Shown here in pieces: positions 8,765 through 17,546 of a stretch of DNA of 64,000 nt; position 1 is the stretch's first letter, and every line of letters starts with the position of its first letter. The notes beneath the pieces are model-generated. The model was not told where the DNA came from. It did no database searches and saw only the letters and a program-made list of their open reading frames with translations. The position numbers and the translations under genes were made by a program. Source of the stretch: Priestia megaterium (GTDB taxonomy: Bacteria > Bacillota > Bacilli > Bacillales > Bacillaceae_H). The stretch covers positions 3,200,001-3,264,000 of the forward strand of contig NZ_CP085442.1 in NCBI RefSeq assembly GCF_023824195.1, written 5' to 3'.

Positions 8765-9271
8765 GTGTTGATAACGAAATCAAGGTTCATAACGATTGTC
8801 CTTGCGACAAGCATGATATCGGGATGCGGAAACGAAAGTAAAGAAAGTTCAGGTAGCAAACGTACAGAAGCAACACAACATGAAGAACAGCAGCAGCACA
8901 CATTAGGTGATAAACGAGAAGAAACAAAAAATAGTGAAACTCTCCCCTCTTTTTTGAGTGACAAGCCCAAAGACATGCAGCTTATTTATGCAGCCGCTGC
9001 TAAGCATCAAACCTTACTAGAAAACATTCCTTGCTACTGCGGATGTGGAGAAGAAGCTAATCATCAAAACAACTACGACTGTTTTATCTTTGAAAACAGA
9101 GAAAACGGCTCGGTGACGTGGGATGATCACGGAACAAAATGCGGCGTCTGTTTAGAAATAGCGGCTCAAGCTGTAGTAGACTACAGCAAAGGCAAAAGCA
9201 TCGAAGACATTCGCCAAGAAATCGATGATAAATATAAGGAAGGCTACGCTACGCCTACTCCCGAGGTATGA
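8765..9271 (+). CDS. PCYCGC-motif lipoprotein
   Basis: A lipoprotein of about 168 residues. It has a lipobox (ISGC), a Ser/Glu/Gln/Lys-rich linker and a C-terminal domain with PCYCGCGEE, later CFIF and TKCGVCLE. These Cys clusters define the PCYCGC family (PF13798) of unknown function and should bind a metal. The start is uncertain: ATG 8759 directly abuts AAAGG, while GTG 8765 and TTG 8768 have normal spacing. It lies 78 bases after the methyltransferase and ends in its own terminator. Extracytoplasmic metal binding next to the Cd exporter is a reasonable inference. Confidence 0.8.
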   Translation: MLITKSRFITIVLATSMISGCGNESKESSGSKRTEATQHEEQQQHTLGDKREETKNSETLPSFLSDKPKDMQLIYAAAAKHQTLLENIPCYCGCGEEANHQNNYDCFIFENRENGSVTWDDHGTKCGVCLEIAAQAVVDYSKGKSIEDIRQEIDDKYKEGYATPTPEV

Positions 9272-9292
9272 TGTTTCAGTATAAAAATCAGT

Positions 9293-9326
9293 AAAAGACT
9301 TTGATTTCTTTATTCAAAGTCTTTTT
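9293..9326 (+). terminator. Terminator of the PCYCGC lipoprotein gene
   Basis: AAAAGACTTTGA/TCAAAGTCTTTTT stem with a 9-base loop. Confidence 0.85.
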
Positions 9327-9487
9327 GTCATTTTATTATTGGTTGGTAAAATCTCGTTTGACCTCACCTTTTTAAGTCCTTGTAAAACGCCATAATGTAA
9401 AAATAACACATTTGGACGTTTATTTACTGAATTCTCAGGGGATATGCTTTCTAAACCCAAATATAACCATGAGAGGAGAAAAAAACT

Positions 9488-9805
9488 ATGAGTAATTCTG
9501 TAGAAACAAATCATTCAGCAAAAGTTGAAGGAGCAATTAATTCTATGAGCGAGGAGAAAAAAGAGGATATTCTCTCTAGCTTCGAAGGATTTAAAAGTTA
9601 TCTAGGGGACAAGGTCTCAAAAGGTGAAAAGTTAGGGATGAATGAAGAACAGCTGGCTAAAACAGCTCAGAAAGTAGCTGATTACCTTGCTAAGCATGAA
9701 GAGCCGCGCAATCGAGAGGAAAACCTGCTTCACGAACTGTGGAAGGTTGGAAATGAAGAACAGCAGCATCACCTTGCCCATATGCTTGTAAGATTGGTTC
9801 AATAA
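9488..9805 (+). CDS. DUF3243 protein (YmfJ-like)
   Basis: A 105-residue soluble protein. FKSYLGDKVSKGEKLGMNEEQLAKTAQKV and the end LHELWKVGNEEQQHHLAHMLVRLVQ match the DUF3243 family of bacilli, represented by B. subtilis YmfJ. The N-terminal 28 residues are an extra Ser/Glu-rich extension relative to the short members. No biochemical function is known to me. The start ATG has GAGAGGAG upstream. It is monocistronic, with a strong bidirectional terminator right after it. Confidence 0.8.
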   Translation: MSNSVETNHSAKVEGAINSMSEEKKEDILSSFEGFKSYLGDKVSKGEKLGMNEEQLAKTAQKVADYLAKHEEPRNREENLLHELWKVGNEEQQHHLAHMLVRLVQ

Positions 9806-9824
9806 GAACAAAGTGACTGTAAAT

Positions 9825-9858
9825 AAAAAAGATGACACGCTGCCGTGTCATCTTTTTT
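9825..9858. terminator. Bidirectional terminator
   Basis: A perfect 15-bp stem (AAAAAAGATGACACG and its complement) with a 4-base loop. It serves the DUF3243 gene and the converging amidase gene. Confidence 0.92.
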
Positions 9859-9869
9859 ATTTACGGGTA

Positions 9870-10715
9870 TTAAACAGCGGGAATGATAATTTGCTGACCA
9901 ATTTGTAATTTTGTAGGATCTACGCCGGGGTTTGCATCCTGCAGCTGCTGAACGGTCATGCTATATTTTTTCGCAATGCTATAAAACGTATCTCCTGCTT
10001 GTACAGTATACGTAGTAACAGGAAGACCAATTTGCTGACCAATTTGCAGTTTTGTAGGATCTACGCCAGGATTTGCATCCTGCAGCTGCTGAACGGTGAT
10101 GTTATACTTCTTTGCAATGCTATAAAATGTATCTCCAGATTGAATGGTATAGAATGTAACTTGATTAGAAGGTAAGTTTAAATACTTAGCAATTCCACGC
10201 GCGTGCGCTTCTCCCACTTCCCGAAGAAACGTAGCGTTTTTTAATTTTTCAGCGTCGGCTGTCGTATCGATAAACAAGTTTTCTGTTAAAACAGCTGGCA
10301 TATTTGTTTCACGCAGTACAGCGTAATTAGCCGTTTTTAAACCGCGATCTGCAATCGTTCCAAATTTCCGCATGATTGTTAAAATCTCCGTATGCAGCTC
10401 TTTTTGTAAAAGAGAAGATTGACTTCCCTCTTCTGATGGATACCGATACGTTTCAAATCCAGTACCGCTGCCAGCATTGATGTGCATAGAAACAAAAATA
10501 TCCGCTCCCCATGCATTAGCTCGGTTCGCTCGATCTGATAATGAAACGAACACATCGGTTGAACGAGTTACTTGAACATCTACTGAATAGTTATGTTCTA
10601 AATACGCCCGCGCGTGTAGTACAAGCTGCAGCGTAATATCTTTTTCACGCAAATTATTTCCTAAAGCGCCGGAATCTGTACCGCCGTGTCCTGCATCTAG
10701 CCATACTTTTTTCAT
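9870..10715 (-). CDS. N-acetylmuramoyl-L-alanine amidase with two LysM domains
   Basis: A 281-residue peptidoglycan amidase. The N-terminal Amidase_3 domain (about 1-175) carries the Zn motif start WLDAGHGGTDSG, a conserved Glu in LREKD, the SMHINAG His and the terminal TENLFIDT Glu. Two nearly identical LysM wall-binding repeats follow (about 183-227 and 233-277, FYTIQSGDTFYSIAKKYN and its copy). There is no signal peptide, as in several spore or mother-cell amidases that act after lysis or by unusual export. ATG 10715 is chosen for the GAAAGG site five to ten bases upstream. B. subtilis CwlC/YrvJ-type enzymes are the nearest comparison. Confidence 0.9.
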   Translation of the reverse strand: MKKVWLDAGHGGTDSGALGNNLREKDITLQLVLHARAYLEHNYSVDVQVTRSTDVFVSLSDRANRANAWGADIFVSMHINAGSGTGFETYRYPSEEGSQSSLLQKELHTEILTIMRKFGTIADRGLKTANYAVLRETNMPAVLTENLFIDTTADAEKLKNATFLREVGEAHARGIAKYLNLPSNQVTFYTIQSGDTFYSIAKKYNITVQQLQDANPGVDPTKLQIGQQIGLPVTTYTVQAGDTFYSIAKKYSMTVQQLQDANPGVDPTKLQIGQQIIIPAV

Positions 10716-10890
10716 GTGAACCTTTCCTTTCAATCATAATATGAATTAACACCGGCTTTGCCGGATGTTTTATCTCTCATTCTATATATATATGTGATTG
10801 GACAAGAAGGGTTCGTCCCCTTAAAACATTCGAGAACATTCACTCAAAAAGCTGGATTTCACTAGCTGCTCTCCGCTGTTTTTAAAGCAC

Positions 10891-11153
10891 AAAATAAAGA
10901 CGAACAAATGAGATAAATGAGCTAGTATGGATTACTTTTACCACCGCTGTTGATTTCCGTGCAAGGCTTCGCTTTCCGCGGGCGGCCGGTGAGTCTTCGC
11001 CTTGCTCTCCAATCAACAGCTAGAAGCAACTACATAGACGAAAGCTATGGTCACCATAGCAAGAAAAAAATCCGAACGAGTTGGATTCTCCATCAAGAAT
11101 CTCGATTCATCGTTCGGATTTTCCTTCAACTAAACTACTTTTGTCCACGCCTC
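10891..11153. repeat. Dispersed Bac repeat, copy 1 (internally deleted)
   Basis: Shortened member of a dispersed family seen at 11908, 38450, 46131 and 50308. It keeps the core (CGCTGTTGATTTCCGTG ... AATCAACAGC), the 3' hairpin with AATCCGAAC/GTTCGGATT arms and the right end TTGTCC-CGCCTC. The left terminal repeat is eroded, and about 63 bases of the central GC-rich hairpin are missing between GGTGAG and TCTTCGCC. It lies between the amidase promoter and the LysE gene end. Confidence 0.8.
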
Positions 11154-11193
11154 TTAATAAAGATAAAAAGCAGGTTCACCATCTTATCTCCTG

Positions 11194-11817
11194 CTATTTC
11201 TCACTGAAAGCAATTTTTAAGCCAATAAGCGTAAAGATAGAACCTTGCACAAGATTAAGCCGCTTAGACAGCGCCGGAGATTTTCGCAAAAACTCCCCTA
11301 CTTTCCCTGCAAATAGACTAATTAACGTAAAAATAATCAGCGCTTGAACTAAAAATACAGCTCCATAAACAAGCATTTGCTGTGTGACGTGTCCGATTGA
11401 ATGATTAACAAACTGAGGTAAAAGAGCAAGAAAAAAGAGCGAAACTTTTGGATTTAGCAGATTCATAATCACTCCTTTTTTATATAGCACCTTGTACTCA
11501 ACGGCTTCTTTGTTTTCAACAGCGAGAGCGGAATCTTTTGCTGTAAACGTCTTATAAGCCAGATATAATAAATAAGCTGCTCCAGCGTATTTTACGATAG
11601 CAAACGCTAAAGCCGATTGATAGATAACAGCCGATAGACCCAACGTTGCCGCTGCTATATGACCAAGCAAGCCCGTACAAAGCCCAAATGAAGTCGAGAT
11701 TCCTGCATATTTACCGTTTGATATACTTTGTGCTAAAACAAATAAGTTATCAGGACCAGGCATAACAGTAAGCAAAGCGGCTACGCCTAAAAAAGAAGTG
11801 ATTGATACGATATCCAT
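11194..11817 (-). CDS. LysE/RhtB-family amino acid exporter
   Basis: A 207-residue membrane protein with six predicted spans. The N-terminal MPGPDNLFVLAQSISNGK is the LysE/RhtB signature, and LLNPKVSLFFLALLPQF is the second conserved block. Family members export amino acids such as lysine, homoserine, threonine or leucine; the substrate here cannot be told. ATG 11817 has GGAGAG eight bases upstream. It sits alone between two copies of the dispersed repeat. Confidence 0.88.
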   Translation of the reverse strand: MDIVSITSFLGVAALLTVMPGPDNLFVLAQSISNGKYAGISTSFGLCTGLLGHIAAATLGLSAVIYQSALAFAIVKYAGAAYLLYLAYKTFTAKDSALAVENKEAVEYKVLYKKGVIMNLLNPKVSLFFLALLPQFVNHSIGHVTQQMLVYGAVFLVQALIIFTLISLFAGKVGEFLRKSPALSKRLNLVQGSIFTLIGLKIAFSEK

Positions 11818-11907
11818 ATGTCGTTCTCTCCTTGCATGATTTTGTCCACCATTATAGCATTGTTTACTATTTAGTATTCAAAAAATTAAAATTTATCCAC
11901 AAAAGAA

Positions 11908-12234
11908 GAGGCTGGGACATAACTAAATCAATCTAATCTAAAGACAAACAAATTGGATACATGAGCTGGACTGCTTGTTACACCGCTGTTGATTTCCGTG
12001 CAAGGCTTCGCTTTCCGCGGCCGATGAGCCTCCTCGTCGCTTGCGCTCCTGCGGGGTCTCATCTGTTCCGCTTTTCCCGCAGGAGTCTTCGCCTTGTCCT
12101 CCAATCAACTGCTAGAAGCAACTGAAAACATGAAATCTATATTCAACATAACAACAAAAAAACACGAACTACCAATCAAAAAATAATTAATAGTTCGCAT
12201 TTGACTTCAACTGAAATACTTTTGTCCCAGCCTC
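11908..12234. repeat. Dispersed Bac repeat, copy 2 (full length)
   Basis: A 327-bp element that opens with GAGGCTGGGACA and closes with its exact inverted complement TGTCCCAGCCTC. Nested inverted repeats lie inside: GCTGTTGATT/AATCAAC, CTCCTGCGG/CCGCAGGAG, and a 3' hairpin near 12160-12200 that is diverged in this copy. It sits 12 bases downstream of the permease stop codon. It encodes no convincing protein. Confidence 0.85.
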
Positions 12235-12245
12235 ATTTTTACTCC

Positions 12246-13889
12246 TTATTTAATTTGTTTTTCTATGATCTGTTCTTTAGCTGAGGCAGTCTGGGCTTCC
12301 GCTGCTTTCATTTCATTATTAACATGGATTGCTTCTTTTAAATACTCGGTTTTGTATCCGCTTTTAAGTGCCCAAGCATAAAAGAAAAGTGCAACAATTG
12401 CAATAAGTCCCATGTCCCAACCGTATTTAATAATATTGAGTCCCCCGAATTTTTCACTTCCTATCCAGGAGATTGTCATCATACATAATAAGTAGACAAT
12501 CATCCAAACGCCAGCTCGGAAGTTTTGACCAAAGCCTTTCCATTTTGATTTTGCTTGGTAATAAAAATAAATTGGCAAACCAATTAAAATAATAAATAAT
12601 ACCTGTCCAGTTAACGGCCATCTTGCCCAGTAAAGAGTAAGTGAAGCAAAAATAAATCCAAGAGGCGCTATTACGTTTAACCCTTTTATACGTAAAGGTC
12701 TATAAAGCTCGGTCCCCGTTTTTCTTAACGTCATAGCCGTAATAGGACCGGTTAGATATGAAATTAACGTAGCTACAGAGATAATTTCGGCTAATATTCC
12801 CCAGCCTCTAAATAAAAATAAAAAGATGAATGAGACAAATAAATTAAAGAACATTGCCTGACGCGGAACTCCATAAAGCGGATGAACTCGTCCCAGTATA
12901 TTCGGCAAGTATTTATTTTTTTCCATACCATAAATCATGCGTGACGTGGTAGCTGTATACGTAATACCTGTTCCCGATGGCGATACAAAAGCATCCGCAT
13001 ATAAAACAATAACAAGCCAGTTAATATTTAAGGCAATTGCTAAATCAGCAAACGGCGAATTAAAGTTAAGATGACTCCATCCTTTTACGATTTCTGAAGG
13101 ATTTACCGCTCCAATAAACGCAATTTGAAGCAATACGTAGATCACGGTCGCAATTAAAATGGATCCTACTACCGCAATAGGAATAGAGCGTCCCGGATTT
13201 TTCGCTTCTCCCGCCATATTAATGGGACTTTGAAAACCGTTAAAAGCAAACACAATCCCAGACGTAGCAACAGCTGTCAAAACGCTTGCCCATCCATTTG
13301 GAGCAACGCCTCCTGCAGAAGAAAAATTTCCGCCGTGAAATCCTGCGAATAAAAGAGCACCAATTGTAAGCCCTGGAATCACAATCTTAAAAACGGTAAT
13401 AAGTGAATTAGCTTTCGAAAATAAGCCTACGGTCCAATAATTTAAAAGAAAATAAATGATTAATAGTCCTGTAGCAATAGCCAAACCTTTTCCAGTAAGA
13501 ATCCCGTTTTCTACTAAACTGCCTGTCCATTTCGCCCACTCCCATGGCCATGAACTCATATACTGAACAGAGGCAACCGCTTCAACAGGAATAACCGATA
13601 CGATTGCAATCCAGTTTGCCCAAGCCGCAATAAAGCCAAGAAATGAGCCGTGCGAGTATTGCGTATACTTAACCATACCTCCTGCTTCTGGAAACATAGA
13701 CCCTAGTTCACTGTAAGAAAGAGCTATAAATAAAATAACAACCATTCCAATAATCCAAGAAGCAATTGCTGCGGGGCCTGCAATTTGAGCAGCTCTCCAT
13801 GCCCCAAACAGCCATCCTGATCCAATAATAGATCCAAGGCCGACCATCATGAGAGAAAACGTTCCCATTTTTCTATGTAAGTTATTCAT
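12246..13889 (-). CDS. APC-family amino acid permease
   Basis: A 547-residue transporter with about 12-14 membrane spans. GLGSIIGSGWLFGAW near 17-31 is the APC substrate-loop motif in the form found in B. subtilis YveA, described as an aspartate/proton symporter, and SYSELGSMFPEAGGMVKYTQY follows. The last 40 residues are a soluble Ala/Glu/Lys-rich tail. By this likeness an acidic amino acid substrate is plausible, not shown. ATG 13889 has AAAGGTG eight bases upstream. The repeat element lies against its 3' end and may provide termination. Confidence 0.85.
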   Translation of the reverse strand: MNNLHRKMGTFSLMMVGLGSIIGSGWLFGAWRAAQIAGPAAIASWIIGMVVILFIALSYSELGSMFPEAGGMVKYTQYSHGSFLGFIAAWANWIAIVSVIPVEAVASVQYMSSWPWEWAKWTGSLVENGILTGKGLAIATGLLIIYFLLNYWTVGLFSKANSLITVFKIVIPGLTIGALLFAGFHGGNFSSAGGVAPNGWASVLTAVATSGIVFAFNGFQSPINMAGEAKNPGRSIPIAVVGSILIATVIYVLLQIAFIGAVNPSEIVKGWSHLNFNSPFADLAIALNINWLVIVLYADAFVSPSGTGITYTATTSRMIYGMEKNKYLPNILGRVHPLYGVPRQAMFFNLFVSFIFLFLFRGWGILAEIISVATLISYLTGPITAMTLRKTGTELYRPLRIKGLNVIAPLGFIFASLTLYWARWPLTGQVLFIILIGLPIYFYYQAKSKWKGFGQNFRAGVWMIVYLLCMMTISWIGSEKFGGLNIIKYGWDMGLIAIVALFFYAWALKSGYKTEYLKEAIHVNNEMKAAEAQTASAKEQIIEKQIK

Positions 13890-13904
13890 GTATCTAACAC
13901 CTTT

Positions 13905-14222
13905 CTTCTATATTTTCTGAGAAGTGAGTTATTAAGCGCTTTCATTGAATAAAAAAATAAAATTCATTTTGAACTCTAAAAATCCTGCTTAAAAATAATG
14001 ACCAAAAGCTTTTACATCCATTCACGCGTCCCCCTTCTTCATTTATTATTTGTTATTATATCATCATCAAGTTAAAAAGTACGCGTTTTGAATAAAAAAT
14101 ATTTTTATTTTTAGAATTTTGTACGTTTTCTCAAGTAAAAGTGCGCGATTTGAACACTATCATTAATAAGAGCTGCCTTTCCATTAAAGTGATATACAAA
14201 CGATCGTGTTGCAATAACCAGA
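13905..14222. other. Intergenic region, nothing clear
   Basis: AT-rich stretch upstream of the permease. I see no ORF with a ribosome site, no repeat copy and no clear operator. Confidence 0.4.
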
Positions 14223-14267
14223 AAAAAAGCAAGATAAAATGAAGCGCTCATTTTACCTTGCTTTTTT
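14223..14267 (-). terminator. Terminator of the thioredoxin-like gene
   Basis: Long hairpin AAGCAAGRTAAAATGA with its complement around a GC-rich loop, ending in T6 on the minus strand. Confidence 0.85.
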
Positions 14268-14270
14268 AAG

Positions 14271-14828
14271 TTATTTCACAACAGCTAATACCGTTTCTTT
14301 AAAGCTGTTATAAACATACGACCAAAGAGCCGGTTCTTCTTTATATCTTGTTCGTAACGAAGAAAAGACTTCTTTTTGTTTTTCTTCAAACGAAGGATCT
14401 TCTTTTGAAGGAAGCGTGGCACGAAGCTCATCGACAATTTGCTGAACTTCAGGAGCACGAGGACCCCATTTTCCCAGTAAATTCCCTTCATTATTAAAAA
14501 TTAAAATAATCGGAATAGCACGGCCGCCGTTTGTTAAGTGGCGATCAATTAATTCGGTGTCCGCATCTCGCAGTGCAACGCGCACATCGATACCGGCAGC
14601 TTCAGCTACTTTACGAATGATTGGGTTAATCATCATCGCATCTCCGCACCAATCTTCAGTAATCGCTAAGAAGTGAAGCTTGTGAGCCTTTAATTTGTCA
14701 GCCAGTCCATCTTTAGGAAGCTGAAATTGTTCATAAACAGCTAAACTTTCCTCTTTTAATGTACTCATGTCGTTCATATATGTTTGAATTGATTTTCCTT
14801 CTTCAAAATACTGCTGTTCTGTTTTCAT
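14271..14828 (-). CDS. Thioredoxin-family protein with a single active-site Cys
   Basis: A 185-residue cytosolic protein of the Thioredoxin_9 type. The active-site loop is EDWCGDAMM, so only one Cys stands where thioredoxin has CxxC, and the cis-Pro loop is GGRAIPIILIF. It is therefore more likely a monothiol or bacillithiol-type reductase than a classical disulfide reductase; that is inference. ATG 14828 has AGAGGG six bases upstream. It is monocistronic, with a strong terminator just after the stop. Confidence 0.8.
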   Translation of the reverse strand: MKTEQQYFEEGKSIQTYMNDMSTLKEESLAVYEQFQLPKDGLADKLKAHKLHFLAITEDWCGDAMMINPIIRKVAEAAGIDVRVALRDADTELIDRHLTNGGRAIPIILIFNNEGNLLGKWGPRAPEVQQIVDELRATLPSKEDPSFEEKQKEVFSSLRTRYKEEPALWSYVYNSFKETVLAVVK

Positions 14829-15104
14829 GAAAATCCCTCTTTCTTTTTTGTATACGAATAGATGAGATGTAAAAATTCGGTTTACTCTTTTCTATACGCA
14901 CTACTAGTATAGCTTTTAAGCACAGTGAATCAAAATATAAAAGTCAGCGTGTTCAATTTAATCCCGTTTTTTAGCCTGCGACAGGATTTACAAAACTTCA
15001 ATTTAAAAACAGCACATTGAGATGTTATAAAAAAAGAGAATGGGGTACATGTACACTATCAATGTAACAAATTTTAAATCTTTGTGAATATTTGAGAATG
15101 TTTA

Positions 15105-15140
15105 TTGTGTAACCGTCATCTTTTGATTATGATAATGATA
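15105..15140 (+). promoter_or_regulatory. Promoter with Fur-box-like sequence
   Basis: A -35 TTGTGT (15105-15110), a 17-base spacer and a -10 TATGAT (15128-15133). TGATTATGATAATGATA (15124-15140) overlaps the -10 and matches the 15-base Fur core TGATAATNATTATCA with three mismatches. It lies 39 bases before the small ORF at 15179. Confidence 0.45.
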
Positions 15141-15178
15141 TGTTAGCTACTTGACTAAATATGGAGGATGAGGCAAAT

Positions 15179-15310
15179 ATGAATCAATCCCCGCATGAAA
15201 AGCGAAAAAAACGCAAACAGTTTGTAGAACGTTTAAGGCTAAAAGGAATCAAAATAGAGCTGACAAAACCGCGCTCTCACTTTTCTTCACTATCCTTACT
15301 AAAATCATAA
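15179..15310 (+). CDS. Small basic protein, 43 residues
   Basis: A short ORF with a strongly basic N-terminal half (KRKKRKQ, later RLRLKG) and a Ser/Leu-rich end. GGAGG lies 11 bases before the ATG, slightly long, with a weaker GAGG nearer. A promoter with a Fur-like box precedes it, and a clean terminator follows at 15385. Size and charge recall the B. subtilis Fur-controlled small basic proteins FbpA-C, but I see no sequence match to them. Function unknown. Confidence 0.5.
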   Translation: MNQSPHEKRKKRKQFVERLRLKGIKIELTKPRSHFSSLSLLKS

Positions 15311-15384
15311 CTCGTAACCACCTTTTTCTAAAGCGGAACGGTATCGAATTTCAGCTATCTATGCTAAGGCTTACATATCATTTC

Positions 15385-15417
15385 AAAAAGAACAGCTTCT
15401 AAGTGCTGTTCTTTTTT
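15385..15417 (+). terminator. Terminator after the small basic ORF
   Basis: 10-bp stem AAAGAACAGC/GCTGTTCTTT with an 8-base loop and T6. Confidence 0.88.
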
Positions 15418-15654
15418 GATACTTATTTATATTTCTGCCTCTGTTAAAAAAAATTATAAACCTTTTTCTTTATTTCCTCCTTTTTCTATCTAGGTCTTTC
15501 CACTCCCTTTCATACGGGGTTCTCAAAATCTATAGTTCTATAAATCCCTTAAATTACCACTATATTCAAGGTATATATAATATAAGTATATATTGTAAAT
15601 TTATAACTCTTCCTATATAATCTTGTAGAAAACGTAAAAAAAAGGAGAAAATTG

Positions 15655-16788
15655 ATGAAAAAACTGGGGGCAATTTTATTATCATTTTTGCTGTTTGTTG
15701 GCGTATTTCCAACGTCTTCATTCGCAGCAGCGTCAACATTTGACGCAGATTTCAGCAAGTATTTAAAATCGGTAAGCCAAACGCGAGGCTTTGAAGTAAC
15801 CAAAGACGACGTTGAATATTCACTTTCACTGTATGACGATAGTCTTGAAAACTACGATACAATCGCAGATTTAGAAGAATTTTTAGGTGAACCAATTGCA
15901 GCTGACTTACATAACCTGCAAGATGTGTATGCAGATTTTGACTTAGACAAAACAAGCTTAAATGCGTTATTAAAAGAGAACGGCCAAAGCTTAGACGATT
16001 ATGTGTACCTAGATGATTTATACGATGATGTCGGCTTCTATCAAGAGGGCGACGACTGGTATGAAGATGATGAGTCATATGACGAAGAGGACACTTCTTA
16101 CGATGATGAATTAAGCGAAGAAGATTTAACCGGCTTACTATCATTTATGCAGTCTGAATTTGGCTTAACATCTGAAGAACTAGATCGAATCGAAGCACAT
16201 TTTACATCATTAGAAGATGAGCTTTCAAGTGAAGCAACACTCAACCGCTTAGATCAATTAGGCGAGCGCTTAGCGGCATTCGAAGATTTTGATACAGCAA
16301 CAGAATTATCTGCTGATCAAATCGCGGAATTAATGTCTATTTATAAAGAGCTGCTATCAATCTTCCATTTAGACGCTAAATTTTCACTTGTACAAGGCGG
16401 AAATGAAAAACCGCTTTCTCTTACTGATTTAATCAACTTAGAAGAATTAAAAAATGCAAGTCTAAAAATTTCTCTTTATACGACAGACGGTAAATTTTTA
16501 GCAGACATGGTGATCACAGGCGATATGTTCAATTCTGATATCATCACAGACACAGGAAAAGAAGTAGAAAAATCTGCTGAAGCTGTAGCAAAACCAGCTC
16601 AAGTGCAAAAACCAGCAGTAGAAAAGAAACAAGAACCAGTAAAGAAACAAACGAACAGCCCTGTACAAAAAACTGTTAAAGGTGCAAAACTTCCGGAAAC
16701 GGCTTCTAATTATGTAACGAATACATTAATTGGATTAGTACTTGTAGCAGCTGGCTTTGTTCTTTTCCGCAAAGTGAGACGCGCATAA
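15655..16788 (+). CDS. Processed acidic surface protein with sortase signal
   Basis: A 377-residue secreted protein: signal peptide (about 1-25, cut after SFA), a very acidic middle (long Asp/Glu/Tyr stretches around 100-150), a Lys/Pro/Gln/Val linker from about 300, then LPETA at about 343, a membrane span and a basic tail (RKVRRA). LPxTA is the target of class D sortases, and the whole pattern fits the processed acidic surface protein family. ATG 15655 is chosen for AAAGGAG seven bases upstream. The matching sortase starts one base after its stop. The function on the cell surface is unknown; the family link to the sortase is well supported. Confidence 0.9.
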   Translation: MKKLGAILLSFLLFVGVFPTSSFAAASTFDADFSKYLKSVSQTRGFEVTKDDVEYSLSLYDDSLENYDTIADLEEFLGEPIAADLHNLQDVYADFDLDKTSLNALLKENGQSLDDYVYLDDLYDDVGFYQEGDDWYEDDESYDEEDTSYDDELSEEDLTGLLSFMQSEFGLTSEELDRIEAHFTSLEDELSSEATLNRLDQLGERLAAFEDFDTATELSADQIAELMSIYKELLSIFHLDAKFSLVQGGNEKPLSLTDLINLEELKNASLKISLYTTDGKFLADMVITGDMFNSDIITDTGKEVEKSAEAVAKPAQVQKPAVEKKQEPVKKQTNSPVQKTVKGAKLPETASNYVTNTLIGLVLVAAGFVLFRKVRRA

Positions 16789-16789
16789 A

Positions 16790-17515
16790 ATGGAACCAAG
16801 AAAAACAAGAAGAACAATCAATCGCAAAAAGCGGTTGATTGTTCTTTCCCTTTTAGCCGCCATCATTTGCTTTGGTCTTTGGTTTACGACCACAAACGCC
16901 TATAAATTTGCAAGAGGCTATTTGGCATTTAAAACAATGGATACAGAAGAACCAGCCGCAGCTTCAGTTTCTAAAAGCAAGGACTCTTCAACAGCAGACT
17001 CTTCTGCTGAAGCTTCTTCTGTTGAATCTAAAAAAGCGGTACACTCTCGTACTGCTAGCTCGGAAAAAAAGCCGAAAGTGTCAAATGTGTCTTACCCGAA
17101 ACAGCCAAAAATCGGTGATTTAATGGGAGAATTATATATTCCTAAATTAAACGCTAAGCTGCCGATTTATCACGGTACGAATGAAGATGAATTAGAAAAA
17201 GGCGTGGGTCATTTTGCAGGAAGCGTGTTGCCTGGTCAAAACGACAATTCTGTTCTATCAGGACATCGCGATACGGTTTTTCGTAAGCTTGGCGATGTGG
17301 GTGAAGGCGATTCGCTCGTGGTGAACACGGCAGCAGGCACCTTCACATACAAAGTGAACAAAGTACGAATCGTTGATGCGGATGACCGGACCGTTATTGT
17401 GCCAAAGCCTAGAGCCACTTTAACTGTCAGCACCTGTTATCCATTTAACTACGTTGGTTCAGCACCTGAACGCTATATTTTAGTCGCTCACCTTGTGTCA
17501 TCAACAACAAAATAA
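16790..17515 (+). CDS. Class D sortase
   Basis: A 241-residue membrane-bound transpeptidase. The N-terminus has a basic start and one span (about 16-36), then a Ser/Ala-rich linker, then the sortase beta-barrel (about 105-238). The catalytic triad is visible: His159 in LSGHRDT, Cys216 in STCYP and Arg228 in PERY. It should cut the LPETA signal of the upstream protein and link it to the wall. The ATG follows the upstream stop by one base, so the two are translationally coupled. B. subtilis YhcS is the comparable enzyme. Confidence 0.92.
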   Translation: MEPRKTRRTINRKKRLIVLSLLAAIICFGLWFTTTNAYKFARGYLAFKTMDTEEPAAASVSKSKDSSTADSSAEASSVESKKAVHSRTASSEKKPKVSNVSYPKQPKIGDLMGELYIPKLNAKLPIYHGTNEDELEKGVGHFAGSVLPGQNDNSVLSGHRDTVFRKLGDVGEGDSLVVNTAAGTFTYKVNKVRIVDADDRTVIVPKPRATLTVSTCYPFNYVGSAPERYILVAHLVSSTTK

Positions 17516-17546
17516 AAAAGCTGCCCTTAAAAAGGCAGCTTTTTTT
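17514..17546. terminator. Bidirectional terminator
   Basis: Stem AAAAAAGCTGCC/GGCAGCTTTTTTT. It serves the sortase gene and the converging TauE gene, whose stop lies at its edge. Confidence 0.9.

Noticed and set aside
10752..10764. CCGGC-TTT-GCCGG hairpin as a terminator
   Set aside because: A short stem with only a weak T run, located upstream of the amidase gene where no transcript clearly ends.
10950..11207. ORFs inside the dispersed repeats (also 38493-38702 and 46193-46396)
   Set aside because: The frames differ between copies, are broken in others, and have no ribosome sites. They follow the GC-rich repeat, not a protein.
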